Numbered from the stretch's first letter, positions 1-12,619 are shown. The stretch is 64,000 bases of DNA from Brachypodius melanocephalos (GCA_013398615.1 VZSR01003807.1:11596459-11660458); one strand, 5' to 3'. Notes: a model not told the origin generated them from the letters alone. Translations and numbers: made by a program.

Positions 1-520
1 GGGGAAACCAGTGTTTATGTTTGTCTGATGTGATATCCCTGAAGCTGAATAGTAGCTCATGAGTGCACCAAAGAGACAAAACTGCAGAAGTTCTTCTTGG
101 TGCAAATTGTAAATAAACTATAGTCAAGAAGTACTCTTTTAAAAATGGAACTGGGTAGATTTTTCAATTTTTGCCTCAATTTATTGCCTCATGATTCAGT
201 GAGACATTTGGATGCTACTGCCAATAGCAAAGTGTAGCTGAAACAAAAATTAAATCCTTCTGGCCTGCTACAAGCTTTTTGGTATGGCTTTTCCTAAGGA
301 CTGGTGTTCTTTGCTTTGAGCATGCCAGAAGTAGCAGAGGTCAATCAGGGACTAGAACCATTAGCCAGGCTTGATTGTAAATGCTGTCCAAAAAAAAGTG
401 CTGCTTAAATAAGTGGTATTCTCTTCTCTATAAAAAGCCTACTAATATCTCCCATATAAAGTCTTTACCTCAAAAAAAGCACCAAAAATGGAGAAGCAGA
501 GGAAGCAGGGAAAGGAAAGA

Positions 521-693
521 GGGAAGGGAAGGGAAGGGAAGGGAAGGGAAGGGAAGGGAAGGGAAGGGAAGGGAAGGGAAGGGAAGGGAAGGGAAGGGAA
601 GGGAAGGGAAGGGAAGGGAAGGGAAGGGAAGGGAAGGGAAGGGAAGGGAAGGGAAGGGAAGGGAAGGGAAGGGAAGGGAAGGGAAGGGAAGGG
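521..693. repeat. (GGGAA)n pentanucleotide microsatellite, about 34.6 pure units
   Basis: 173 bases of uninterrupted GGGAA, preceded by a degenerate purine-rich lead-in (about 488-520). The + strand, which is the AIG1 sense strand, is all purine. Every three intervals give four GGG tracts with 2-base loops, so G-quadruplex formation is plausible, and the homopurine/homopyrimidine mirror symmetry also permits triplex DNA. The repeat opens long translated frames (EGKGR repeats on +, SLPFP repeats on -) that are artefacts of its composition. Confidence 0.99.
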
Positions 694-3600
694 CTTGCCA
701 TTTATATTAGTGTTGTGTAGCTGGGGTAGTGACCGAAGTTTCCTCAGATAATCATTCAGATGTGCAACATCATTTTTTCAGATTCTGTCCTGTTGCTCTA
801 TCTCTGCATTCCTTGTGACCCTCTTCATCCTTTGCATTCTTTTCACCAGTTTAGGGGGTTTGTACTTTGCCTTGCAGACAGAAAAATATTTTTCTGGCAC
901 AAATCATAATATTACAAGAGACACAGAATATCTGGCATACTAACCACAAGATACAGATTATTCTAATCCAAATTTTTATGAAGAAGGACTGTTCTATTGG
1001 ATAGGAAGATGCTTTTTTATTTAACTTCTTAATTGGTCCAAACAACAACACCTGTATATAGATCTGTGGTGGTTTTTTTCCCACAGATTATTACTGTAGA
1101 CATTTTATGTTAGACATATCACTAGAATTACAAACAAGTGGTTACCATGACATTGTTACAGATATGTGCTGAGCACTATAGTTGTGTTCACATTGCTTCT
1201 CTTTATTTAGGAATTTATAAGCTGAATGTTTGCTTACTTAAATAGTGGAATTCAGTTTTGGTGATCATCACTTCTACTAATTGCCTGGCTTCAGCAGAGA
1301 TCAAATCATTATATTCCTGAAGCAAGTCTTTGTTTAGTCTTCATTTATGCCTCCTTCTCTATAGCTCCACTGTGGAGGCAGGATGGAGGGCAGCCTCTTT
1401 TAAGTGTTTTCCTTGCTCACTGCTCACCAGCTGGAGATATGGATGTGTCTTTGACATGGACAGTTTGTTGTCAGAGTTTTGTTCTTCCTTGGGGAACATG
1501 CTGCTCTGAAAGGAAACTTCGCCCTTCATTACCCAGCCCTTTCTCCTGGCACTAATGATTTTTAAATTTTTTTTTTTTTTAAACTGTGGGGAAAAACATT
1601 TTCACGGCTCTGAAAAGGGTTCATTCAGCCTTTCCGTAATAGTTCAAGTGGTTGGTTTTCTTCTGGCTTCTAAAACACATTACAGTTCACAATCTGGAAA
1701 AAGTTCTAATATGGTTCCAAGTCTTGCTGCTGAATTTGGATATGTTGCTGGGACTTACTTTGTAGCTCATCCTTAACAACTGACAAAATATTTACTAGGC
1801 ACAGTACAAGGAAGGCGAACTTTCTCCAAAATATTATACAGAGTTGGAGTCAGAACACAGACAATGAGGCAAAAAGATTGGACCTGCCCACCAAGCCATT
1901 AGTTGAATAATTTTCCAGAATGTCACGAGAAAGAGCTTCATGAAATCGCTGCATAGCTGCTTCTTGTGATATGGGAGTGGAGAGGGCAGCCAGGTCTCCA
2001 GTAGTGAGGACAGGATATTGCAGATACTGAAGTCTTAAGTGTATATTTGCATAGGCAGTGCAAGCAGGGAATGGTCTTTACTGTTTATTAAACATTTGCT
2101 TTGTAAAAAGGTGACTTCCCTAAACTGATCTTCTACATTCAAAATTAACAGAAAAATCTTTAACCCTAGCTGAAACAGAGTGTTGTTTCTGTTTCGGTAT
2201 TTTTAGAGTGTTTGTTTTCCTCTGGGGAAAGGATTATTAAACTATTAGAATCAGACTGGAGTTTTTGAAGTGTGGTCTGCTGTTCACCTCTTAGTCTAGA
2301 AAATGTGGGGTTTGTTTCACGGGTTTCACCTCACTTTTTTGAGAAACCATGGAGGGAGAAAAATTGCAGTAAATTAACTTAAGAGAGCTCCCAGTGACAA
2401 AAGTGTAAGTCTAGTAATAGGGGGGTTTATGCTTTCATGTTGTCTTCGTGTGATCCTTTGTGAAAGAGCCTCGTCTGTAGTTACATTCCATTGTCTTTTT
2501 GACAGTGGTACATTGTTGTTTTAGGCCAAATAACGCAGGATATGTCCCAAATTAAGATCACATCTCACTGTGTATTTAAATGCAGTACACTGTGGTCAAT
2601 ATTTCTGGCAGATTCCTTATAGTCAGTGTACTTTCCCCCAACAAAATATATCAGACATGATGAGGCATAATAATTCAACCTTTCTGAAACTAAGGACAAA
2701 TGTCTTTATAAAGCAAGATATTTTTTACGGTCTGGATGTCCTGCAGCTGACTTTCTCTCGGAACTCAAAACGTTGAAATCCATTGTGTAGTGGTTTTCAG
2801 TCACTTGCTTTTTTTGAGATGTTGTGTAACCTAAAGAAAATAGGGCTTTTCAGGGTTGTTTAAAAGTTCTATTTATGGTACAGAAAACATGACAGTCCAA
2901 GTTAATTACTATTTCAGTTGCTGACAAACTGGAAGCATGAACAAAAAAGGAAGATAAAGTAATCCTTAGAAGGATTTTGTCAATTACTCCTCCAGGGATA
3001 CAGCTGAATTGTTATTATTTTTATATAAAACAAATGGGAAAAACACTGTGCTGTATTTGAATATAGTATTTCATTGGTAAATAAGAACAACATACCCACA
3101 AACCGAGCAACATTTCCTCAAAAACCCAGTTTAGATGAAATAATGAAATAACTATCCAAATTGCTGTTATCCCAGAAACCAAACTATCCATGCTCAGGAA
3201 GCATGGAATCATTTAAATTTTGAACAACTGAACCATTCATATTACATCAACTACATTATTACTACTTTTGTTTTGGCATACTGTTTTATCAAGGGTGGAG
3301 ATTTTCAGAGAATTGCATTAAAAGATTTGCCCACACCTTTTTTTCTTAATATTAATAATGGAAGATGTGGGGCCAAGCCTCTGCTATCTCTTTAAAAATA
3401 GAGATTTTTAAGGAAAAACACAGGGAATTTTGATGGAGGAGGGGGGCACATTTAGTCATTTGCTCCCTTACTTTTTATCCACATTTCAAAAATATTTTCT
3501 GATGTGATAGAGAAATGCTGGCCAATTATAGAAACAAGTTACTCCCATTGTGTGTGAAAACAAAACGACACAGAAACCAACCAAAATACAACAAGAACAA

Positions 3601-5297
3601 AAACCCTTGTGTAACTCTCAGGTTCTCCTGATAATTGATAAAATTAATAGATAAAATTGTCACATTTCAAGTTCTTCCTCAAATTAGCCTGCATTAGAGG
3701 ATTTTGAATATGTGTAAGAATCTGAAAAAGACAAGTATATAGAGTTCTACAAGGAAAGATTATAATATTGCATCTCTGTACCTTCTGAAAAAGAAAATAG
3801 GATTTAACATACCTATACAGTACATTTAAGTCTGTATTATAAAGTCTGTATTATATAAAGTCTGCCTTTATAATGTTCTGTACCTAGTGCTTGTTAAGGA
3901 CTTGCCTTGCCTCCCTGGGCCCTGAGCAGTTTGCCAAGCTGCAAGAGTTTCAAGTGAGTCAGTACAGGGCCATGTGGCAGCCAGAAGGGAACTGGAGCTC
4001 ACTGATGCTGCTCTGCTGTGTCATGTATTTGGAGATGGGGTGTGTGGGAAAGGAATGTGAAGAAGAGTGTAAAATCAATGCTCTCCTTTGCCTTTTCTCA
4101 TAACAAGTTTTAAGAAAATGCTACTGTTAGTATTGTGGGTTTTTATAGCTCATTTATTTCGTTTGTTTTTTTTCCCAAGCTAAAGCTTGTTGAGAAAAAA
4201 AGAAAAGAGAGTGTAAATTTAATTCTCCAGTTTGATCTCACATTTTTACCTGTAGAGGCCAAATAGTGGGAGAATCTGAACATGGACAAGGGTGATGGAG
4301 CATTTCTTCTGCAGCAAGGAATCCACTTGCGACAGAATATAATGCAGTCCTTTTCTTCTTCTACAGCCACCATTTTCCAGCCCCTTGCATCATCTGTGGT
4401 TGAGACTGATTTAGAAGATATGTGGTGGCTAACATATGTAAAAGCTAGCTCTTTGTGAAACTCTCGGTGCTGTGGCAGTGTTGGTTTAGGTTGCCCGATG
4501 TTGCTTCCTTTTTATACCAAAGTGGATGTGGTTATACTTCTAAAAGTATTTTTGTCACTGTAGCCTGTTTTGGTCAAGGAATTTTCTGCCAACATAAACC
4601 ATCTATGCAGAGTTGGGGTTACATGAAGTGTCTTGTGTAGATACATCTCATAGTCTGCATTATATTTTGGGAGACTGACACTGGTGGTTTTAGTTAGGAC
4701 CAGGTAGTGTAAAAGGTGAAGGGTTTGTATGTTCTCAGGCCAGCACTTGCTCTGCATTTATGCTGACAAGAGCATGGGTGCAATTAAGGACCAGGCCTTT
4801 ACTGTCATCTTTAAATTCAGTACAGCAGTATTGCTCTCACCTTCAGTAAGGGTTCTTGGCCCCAACATGGACAGCCTTGAAACATGGCTCTTCTCCTGTT
4901 GAGAGAAGGTCAGGCGCTGCAATGTTCCAATTCCGTACTTCTGTTTTCTGCTCCAGCTCCACTCTTGCCCTCCCTTTGCAGTCCTCTTTTGTAGTGAGGG
5001 TAATGGTGTAGTTGGTGTGTTTTATCGGTGAAAAGCTGTTATCTGAAATAAACTGCTACCCATACTCCAAGACAGAAATTATTACCAAATACCGATTTCT
5101 AGTGCTTGACGTGCTTAAAGACCACTTTGTCCTGCTTAAGGAGTGAATGCTGTACTTAGATTGTGGAAGTCAGACTGTTTCTCATATACCTATTTTAGTT
5201 GATAATGGTATTATTGTATGTCAATTGCTGCAGGAATCTAATAAATTCCACTGAAAGACTCAGACATAGGTATAGTTGTCTGAAATGAAATCATCAA
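694..5297. other. Intronic DNA without recognised elements
   Basis: AT-rich sequence with no exon, LINE or LTR that I can identify. It contains a short imperfect triplication of an AAGTCTGTATTAT-like unit at 3828-3872. Open frames are short and overlap on both strands, as expected by chance. Confidence 0.6.
3828..3872. repeat. Short imperfect tandem repeat, three copies
   Basis: Three successive copies begin with AAGTCTG (3828, 3842 and 3858). The first two continue TATTAT and the third has CCTTTAT. The period is 14-16 bases. This is a simple replication-slippage product. Confidence 0.75.
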
Positions 5298-5499
5298 TGT
5301 GGTGACCCATGGGGAGCTGCGAGACACCAGGTTAACTAAGGAGGGATGAACCAGCTTGGGAGCTGGAGACAGAGTAGTTTTATTATGCTAGTAAAATATA
5401 TATATTGTGTTTAAACATTTGTAAAACTATTAGTCTTAAGTAGAACATATGAATGTGTCTGTTTAAAGGTGTGTTTGTAACTAAAAGAAAAGGGAGAAT
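5298..5499 (+). mobile_element. Endogenous retrovirus remnant: internal sequence and polypurine tract
   Basis: The piece immediately upstream of the LTR ends with a 16-base purine run (5483-5498, AAAAGAAAAGGGAGAA) just before the TG that opens the LTR. That is the position and form of a retroviral polypurine tract. Near its left end TGGTGACCC (about 5300) resembles the start of a tRNA-Trp primer binding site, but the following bases do not match well, so this is weak. No gag, pol or env reading frame survives, and no 5' LTR was found. The left boundary is uncertain. Confidence 0.5.
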
Positions 5500-5939
5500 T
5501 GTAGGAGAAGGGACTACAGGCAACCTCGCACCTAATGAGTTGCAGCTGTGTTAATTACCAAAACCAGCCTCACCCTTAATAGGTCACAGCTGTGTCCAGT
5601 AAAGATGAGTGTGATAAAAGGGTGGGTTGGCAAGTCATGGGGAAAGAGGGAGGATTTAGACCAGGAGTGATCTGGAGGAGGGGACAGGACCAAACCAAAC
5701 AGGAGAGAGAGCTGTTGCTGTGAGGGGTCTGCTATGAGGTCAGAGTCTAACCAGGTAAAAGCCTGCAGTCAGAGTCTGCAAGAGACGCCTATATTGGGAG
5801 CTTGCTGTAGTCAGAGTCTCCTAGAGGTAGTCTGGATAGTCAAATTGTGAAGATGAATAAACCGAGACCTTTTCGTGCTGGTGAACAAGAGTGTGTGTCT
5901 CAGTTCATTTCTATCCCTAATGTGAGGTCTGCTGTGACA
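5500..5939 (+). mobile_element. Endogenous retroviral 3' LTR
   Basis: A 440-base element opens TGTAGGAGAAGG and closes CTGCTGTGACA, so it has TG...CA ends. Inside are a GATAAAAG promoter-like box (5613-5620) and AATAAA (5856-5861), in the order expected for U3-R-U5. Two diverged copies of a 44-base unit, each with CAGCTGTGT, lie in the U3 part. The upstream purine tract supports calling it a 3' LTR. I do not recognise the family. No convincing target-site duplication was seen. It lies in the sense orientation of AIG1. Confidence 0.7.
5856..5861 (+). terminator. LTR polyadenylation signal AATAAA
   Basis: Canonical hexamer inside the LTR, about 240 bases downstream of its TATA-like box, on the sense strand of the AIG1 intron. 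Its use is untested. Confidence 0.5.
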
Positions 5940-7609
5940 CTGGGGTGATTTACTCTATTTATATTTAATCTGTCACAGTATCTGTCATCAGGTCTGTGCA
6001 TATAGGTAAAGATAAATTGCTTTCTTTGGTGGGATAATACTCCTGCAAGATGCTACATTTTCTTTGTACTGTAGCCTTAACTGGCTGATTGTGTCCTTCC
6101 AGTACAAAAGTCATCAGAAATTGTCTCAAGCTAGGTTTTTTATGACTTTTCTTCCTTCCTCCATCTGGAAACTACACATGAACATCCTTTAACTATCATG
6201 TTAGTTTACAGGAGCTGAATTTGACATGACATGGAGCACTGTCATCCTTAACTTCGTATTATCATCTGTTGTTCTGGTTAGCATCAAGCTCCTTTAAATA
6301 TAGTGGTCTTTGTCTGCCCTAATCTTTTCATGATGAGTTATTTTATACATATTAATAGACAGTAATTTTGTGGTACAGATGAGGCTGTCTTCACCTGACT
6401 TTTTTTTTTTTTTTACTTTGATATAAAATTTTGGGGAAAAGAATCATGTCTTCCCCAGATGCCTTCAACCTTTGCAGACAGTATTATGCTTTGTACTTAC
6501 TTTGGAAGCTCTCTTGTTTCTCTTCTGTATGGCTTATCTGACGTGTCCACTTCTTGGTTTTACCAAAGAAAATCCTGTTAGTTCCTCCCTGACCATGGTC
6601 TATCCTGTAGCATTGCCTTAAGTACTGTTTGGAAGTTGGTTATGTTCATATCAGCCCATTATTCCCTGTTTCCTTCATAATTAGGGGTTTTTTTAGGGTG
6701 CAGAGAATATGGTTGGAACAGGTAGTACAACTTCAGATAACCAACCCTACCTGTGTACAGATAACAGATCAGTTAAATCTTTAGCAGTAATCCTGTACAT
6801 AGCTGTGGCTTTTGCTTCCAAACTTCGGAAGACTTCTTTCCCACCAGTTTGGTTTGATTTGACCTTGAAACATAACTAAGACCCATAATGGGTAGCTAAG
6901 TATCATAAAATGGAGCAACAGGCCCCTGAAGTTAACACAGTGGGAAAAAAAGCTAGATAGGGTGTGGAAGGTTCCTCATCCTGTCTTGATAATAGTAAGT
7001 GTGCTGCAAAAATATCTTTAGAGGATAAGGGTGGAAAGGTGATGGACAAGCTGGTGAAAAATCCCACCAACCCTGGTGGTTGGCTGCAAGGCTACCTCTG
7101 GTGGCTAGTACCCATTTGATAGCTCTGGTTGCTCTTCAGATGTGCAGAACATAGACATTGTATGATGTCCTGAACTGAGGTACTGAAGTAAGGTACCAAG
7201 GGATGAGTAAAGTAAACACATCATTTTCCTCCTGCTCAAGAAACTCAGAGACAGGTGGCATCATCAATATTGTGTATAAATCTTCTTCCACAACAGGAAG
7301 CTGGCAAAGAGAGAGAAAAAGGTGACTGCTGTGAAGTAGGCTTTCTAGGTAGGTTGACTCTGATGTTTATGTAATTTCTGCTGCCTGAGAGCTAGAATAT
7401 AGATACAATGATAAATAATAAATACCCCTTTTCAATGTTAGCAACCTATGGTATGAATTCTTCTCTTTAAAATTTCAGAATGGTGTATGGACGATAGGGA
7501 ACTCACCCTTCCTGCTCATACTTTTTTGCAGAAAGTTTCCCTCAAATGTGTATGCAACTGAAAGGGGAGGAAAAAAAAAGCTCAGATGGTATTCTAAGCT
7601 AAGGTCACA
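5940..7609. other. Intronic DNA without recognised elements
   Basis: AT-rich sequence with a 15-base T-run at 6400-6414. No exon, RNA gene or repeat family was recognised. Confidence 0.6.
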
Positions 7610-7826
7610 TAAGAAAAACCTTTTTTACTGTGAAATTGACTGAACACTAGATCAGGTTGCCCAGAGAGGCTGGGAAGTCTCTATCTGTGCTGATGATCAA
7701 AATTGAACTGGATGCTGCCCTGTGCAGTTTGTTCCGATAAAACCTCGTCTGAGCAGCAGGCTTGGACTAGGGGATCTCCAGAGGTCCCTTCACACCTCAG
7801 CTTTAGAAAAGTCTATCCTATGTGTA
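7610..7826 (+). mobile_element. CR1 LINE, degraded 3' end
   Basis: The segment contains the characteristic CR1 3' sequence order: an ACTGTGA stretch, AGGTTGCCCAGAGAGGCTG, a GAACTGGATG block, a GAGCAGCAGG-like block, GGACTAGGGGATCTCCAGAG, GTCCCTTCACACCTCAG, and a degraded end near TATCCTATG. It represents 3' UTR of a 5'-truncated copy with many substitutions and indels, so it is old. It carries no coding capacity and is in sense with AIG1. Confidence 0.88.
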
Positions 7827-9795
7827 GCAACTTAAGAAAATAATCTTTCAGACATAGAATAAAGGAGCAGCTATCATCAGTCCTGATTCAGATGGCCTTT
7901 GCTTGACTGCATATGGCTTAAAATACTGCCATTTGGCTTTTTTTATGGTATTAGAAGTACATTATTGCAAGCCCAGGAAAGCAAGAAGCCAAAGTGTGCA
8001 TTTGCTGACCTGTATATTTGAGGAGAGGTTCTGCAGCATAGCAAGGTAGTTGCAGAGGTACCTCTGATAGAGGTGTCAGGATAAGTCCATTACAAGCATG
8101 TGGGAAAATTCCTAATAACATGTGAGTGGGCTGTGCAAAAGCTTTAGCAGATGCAATAGCAACGTGTGTTGTTTGGCACTGTGTGCCCTTGGAAAGCTGT
8201 AAAATACTTCTCCATTGATTCTGCATCTCTTGTAGGTAGCTGATGAAATGTCACTATTCCTCAAACACAACATGCAGAACCATCACTGTAGTGGCTGCTC
8301 TGGAGAGATTTACAGCCTTTGGAGCTTTGGAGCCTCAGCAACACAGATAGGGAAAGGTTATCTTCATGTCTCCTCTTCTGCATCTGCTGACAGGGAATTG
8401 CTTCTCACTGGCTACGTAGGAGAGATTTATGGTCTTTACTCCTCAAGAGCGTACCATGTAACGTCTACCCCACATTGTCAATATTCAGCAGGTGTTTGGA
8501 GTTGCAGTTTGAGTGACTGATCACATTTCAACAGGAGGAGATGTGACACTGCTTTTAGAAGTTGCAAGTATGTTTAATTTCATAGGGTTTTGCCTGCTTT
8601 AGCTAGAAGGTGAGAAGAGGGCATTTGAAACAGCTCCCAGCTAATTAATTAGCTGAGGTTGATAGTGTGTGTGTAATTGCTGTAGTTACAATTTAATTTT
8701 GTGATGCACTTGAAAAGGTATCTGTCTGTCTCTGAGTATTTGTACATTTTAGAAACCTTCTCAATGATTAGGATGGGTTTGGTCATGGTTTTTGGACAGA
8801 AGAGAAGGAAAATAGGGGAGGCAAAATGACAAGTGTGACTGTTCCACAAGTATTTTTTCATAAACGTGTTTAAAAGACAATGCCAGGAAGGGATGCAGAG
8901 AAAAGCATGCACTGAAGTGATGTAGGAATTAGAAGGGAATCCTGTCTTTGTGCAAAGGATTTATTCAGAGAAATCCTGGTTTCTGAAAAAACACCAGCCC
9001 TTTCAAAACTGAGACCTGCAAAGGTAGGTAGAGACTTCGTTAGCATTTCAGTAAAAGAGTCACACATGAAGACTGTATTAAAATAATCCAAGTTTTTTGG
9101 TATTTTTACTTTTTCCTCACCACTGAAAAGAACAGTACTCTAAGATACAGGATGCTGATTCAGTGCAATCATCAGCTCTTGGAAATCAGAGCTGCAAGGG
9201 GACATGATGAATAACCACATGTCTAGACTGTAGTCTAAAAAAAATAAAACCTGGAAAGACCCTGGCCCCAAGCAAGCTAAAAATTGCTAAATTCTAGTCC
9301 AGTACAGGTAAAAGCACAATACCTAAATGCAAATTTTTTAAAAAAAGGATAGGTAGAAATGGGTAGTGGGTTAATGAAGCTGTGACAAGGGCTTATAAAG
9401 AAACAAAAGAGGTGGCATGGGTCATTGTGAAAACAAACAATAGATAAATATGGCTGGAACAAGAAAGCATTGCTTTTTTTTTTCCAAATGTCTGGGACAT
9501 TTGGAGTCTGAGACAGAGCGAGAGTCTGGATCTTGATGAGAATGTGGACAGGATTGATTAATAGAGAACAGCCTTTCTTGAAATGAACCAATATCTGCTT
9601 CCCTAAAATTGCTGCTCCAATAAGTGAGCCAAGGACATTGTTTAGTGCTGAGTAAGGGCAACAGGACCTGCTTCCTGCACTTGCCCCTGTGTGCTGAGAG
9701 AGCAAATGCAACCTCCAGTCTCTTGCAGGGGTGAGTGAGAAGGTGTAACACAAATTGGGGGATTATGTTTCCCCCAAAACATGACTCTCACCTGA
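7827..9795. other. Intronic DNA without recognised elements
   Basis: No exon or known repeat recognised. A short (GT)n-like run lies near 8665. Confidence 0.6.
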
Positions 9796-9885
9796 GCTAC
9801 ATAAAAGCTACTCTTGGCTGGATTCAGATACGGAGCCTGGGCTACATAAAAGCTACTCTTGGCTGGATTCAGATACAGAGCCTGG
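9796..9885. repeat. 45-bp tandem duplication, two copies
   Basis: Units 9796-9840 and 9841-9885 both begin GCTACATAAAAGC and end GAGCCTGG. They differ at one position (CGGAG against CAGAG). The near-identity suggests a recent event. Because 45 is divisible by three, the - strand open frame shows a repeated 15-residue block, but there is no sign that it is translated. Confidence 0.95.
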
Positions 9886-12619
9886 ATTCCCATTCTTCAT
9901 CATCACCTTAAGAGCAGCTCAGACAATCTTGCATTCAGGCATGAAGAGGGGAGACTTGTCTTGTGCTCTGTCTCAAATCCATCCTCCCAGGAGGCAGGTG
10001 TGTTGATGTCTTTTTCACCAACATAAACAGCTTGAGGAAATAAGATTTCTGACAGCCCATGGAAGCTGTTACAGATCTCGAGTGAATCAAGCCAGGTAAT
10101 CAAGCTAATAGGGAGGCATCAGAAAGATGAATCACTGTTATTTATATTGTGTGACAACTAGAGTCCTCTACCCTTTGTGCCTGGCACTATACAAAGCGCA
10201 TACTAGAGGATGATCCTTGCCCTGAATTCTTGCTGTCTAATGAGAGTATGGACTGCTACAATTTGTAGAAGAGGGAGCAGGGCTGAATTTTACTAGCTGA
10301 GATCAGTAATGCTGGTTCACTTCTGAAATACTTTACAGGTCCACAGACGGTTATGGTAATTGCCTACATGGCCAGGCTGTTGCATGTGGTCTTTTGACAA
10401 GCATGGCACAAAAGCTTTTATTCACACTTTAGCATATTAGAGCCAAAATTCTTGCTGGCATGATCCTCTTGTCCTATTGTATGTTCCCACAGAATCTGAT
10501 TATTCTACCTGTTTGGGTGACTTAATTTCTCTTTCTTTTTCACTCTTAAAGACTGATTAAAATTTTAGTACTTAAGTGAAGTATCTGGGATTTATGGTGA
10601 TTTTGACCTGGTGCTTCATAAAGACAGTGATGTTATAAATAATGAATGACGAGACTGCAGATTAATACCACTGAGATGACCACAGTGCAACCAAATGTTC
10701 TTCTTACCATGCATATGGAGCCACAAATCTGTATTTGGATTTTTATAAATGCTCTTTCTAAAAAAAAATTCTAATGAAAACAAAGCATCCCAAACATGGC
10801 TTGCTGGTATTTGTAAGCTGGGTTTTTCCTTACTTGTTTGCAATTATGCTGAAAAGGGCTCAGATGGTTAGTGATCACTTACATCTTTAAAAAAAAAATA
10901 ATTAGCTGTTTTGGGGACAGAGAGTGATTCAGATTCAGGATGTTTCTTCTTCCTTGCTACTGTATATGTGCACTTTCAAAACTACTAATAGTATTTCATG
11001 TAGCTGTTTTGTGTAGGGTGTCATGTCGACAGTTTTCTGTTCTGCATTTCTTATAAAGACAAGCTCCTTGTGTATCTCCGTTTTTCCATCCTGCTGTCGG
11101 CTCTTGTGGTGTCATTTCCTTCTGTTATTGTTTCTTCCTTCCCACACACCTCCCTTCTCACAGGTTCACAGCATGGTTACAGCCTAGAGCCTAACCCAGA
11201 GCTCGAGTGGAGCAGTTGGCAGCCACAGGGAGTTGCCGTGACCATGGTTGAGACTGACAGAAAGAATAAAGCTTTCCACTTTTGTGAAGCATCTTTATGG
11301 CTACCATGAGACACTCTGTGACATATAGGGCAATAGCACTAGAGGAGGCTAAAGACATAGGTACTACCTCAGGAATGCTTTGTGCAGCATATCCAGATGC
11401 CAGACAGGACGTTTTCCTAGCCGATCCAGGAAATTTAATAGGCAGTCCTAACCTTGTTCACCGTTCCTTTTTCATTCACCATTTCCACAATTCAGATTTA
11501 GATAGGCACATAGCACCTCCTAACAACTTGTTAACAACGGAATTCCTCTTGCAATTCAATTTTTCCTTCCCACCACAAGCTCTGCTGTTCCTGTGCAAAC
11601 ACCTGTGTGCTGCTCCGTGCCCCCTCTGCACACAGCCACAGCCTCTGCTTTGCATTAGCAGCCTTGCTTGAGCTTGGCATACGCTGTATCTAAAATGTGT
11701 AGTTTGTATTAGTGTTCCCTTTTTGATCAGTCTGTGTGAGAGCCCAGCAAACAGAAAGGTAGCCACCCTCTTATGTTGCTAGTTCTCTGGTGGCAAGCGT
11801 TCTCACCCTGTTGTCCCAGCTCTTCTCAGCCAGTTGCACCGTATTTAGGGCAAATTTGAAGCTCAGCCAAGCTGACAGTCAAAGTTCCCCTCGATAAAGC
11901 CTCCAACAGCAGGAGGCTCCCGATGGTGTTGTCATTCTCATGCCTACTGCTCAGGTTTTTATTTTTTGCCCTAACACATGGGATATGCTAAACATGAGAT
12001 GAAGGAATGGGTGGTTCTTAGATATCCATCATGAAATATGATACATATCTGAGTGCTACAGATTTTGATTTTCCTTGACCAATTGTAGCAGCTGAAGCAG
12101 TGGTCCCTACAGTGAAGTTGTATCATGATTTCTAATCCAGTTTTCTTTTTCAAACTGTTTGTGAATTCCTGAAACTTTTCCTATCTGAAGTACTCCAGGC
12201 TTTGTCTCTGTTTTACTTTAATCAAATTCAACCAATTTTTTTCACTTTTCTTTGAAAAATGATTGAAGACTCCTTCAAAATCAGGCAAGTTACAAAGTTA
12301 GCTGTGCACACAAAGTGCCTTCATTCTGGAAACTGAAACACAGCGTGAAAGCAGTCTTTGGTCAGACATCATATATTTTGTTGCCACTGCCTTTGGCTTC
12401 ATTAGTCTCCCTGGCAAATGGTAAATGTGTGGACTTGCTAATTGTTTAAGTGAAGTTAAAATAAGGACTTTACTCTTGTAGACAGGTGAATGCTGCCACT
12501 TTTAGGTAAAGCTTCCACAGCCGCTAAGAGGATCAATAAGGCTTGTGTAGGTTAAACTGAACTTCCTGAATCTTCAATGGTTGTGTTTCAATAAGTCTGC
12601 GAGCTCCATATGCTGTAGC
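9886..12619. other. Intronic DNA, mostly without recognised elements
   Basis: Apart from the possible ancient repeat at 10165-10240, nothing was recognised. Open frames are under 130 residues and show no family resemblance. Confidence 0.55.
10165..10240 (+). repeat. Possible ancient interspersed repeat (L2/CR1-like)
   Basis: The order TGTGCCTGGCACTATACAAAG, then GATGATCCTTGCCCTGAATT, then GCTGTCTAATG resembles a repeat tail common in archosaur and turtle genomes (tgctaggcgctgtacaaac ... gtccctgcccca ... agcttacaatctaa). The match is from memory and diverged. Confidence 0.4.

Noticed and set aside
381..751. Long frames encoding EGKGR repeats (+) and SLPFP repeats (-)
   Set aside because: They are translations of the GGGAA microsatellite. 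Open frames in several registers are forced by a 5-base repeat that creates no stop codon.
3891..4103. 70-codon frame (LGPEQFAKLQEF...) as an exon
   Set aside because: It looked protein-like at first, but there is no splice acceptor or donor in phase and no family match.
5298..5315. tRNA-Trp primer binding site of the retroviral remnant
   Set aside because: Only TGGTGACCC matches; the remaining bases diverge and no LTR end precedes it. Kept only as a weak hint in the element entry.
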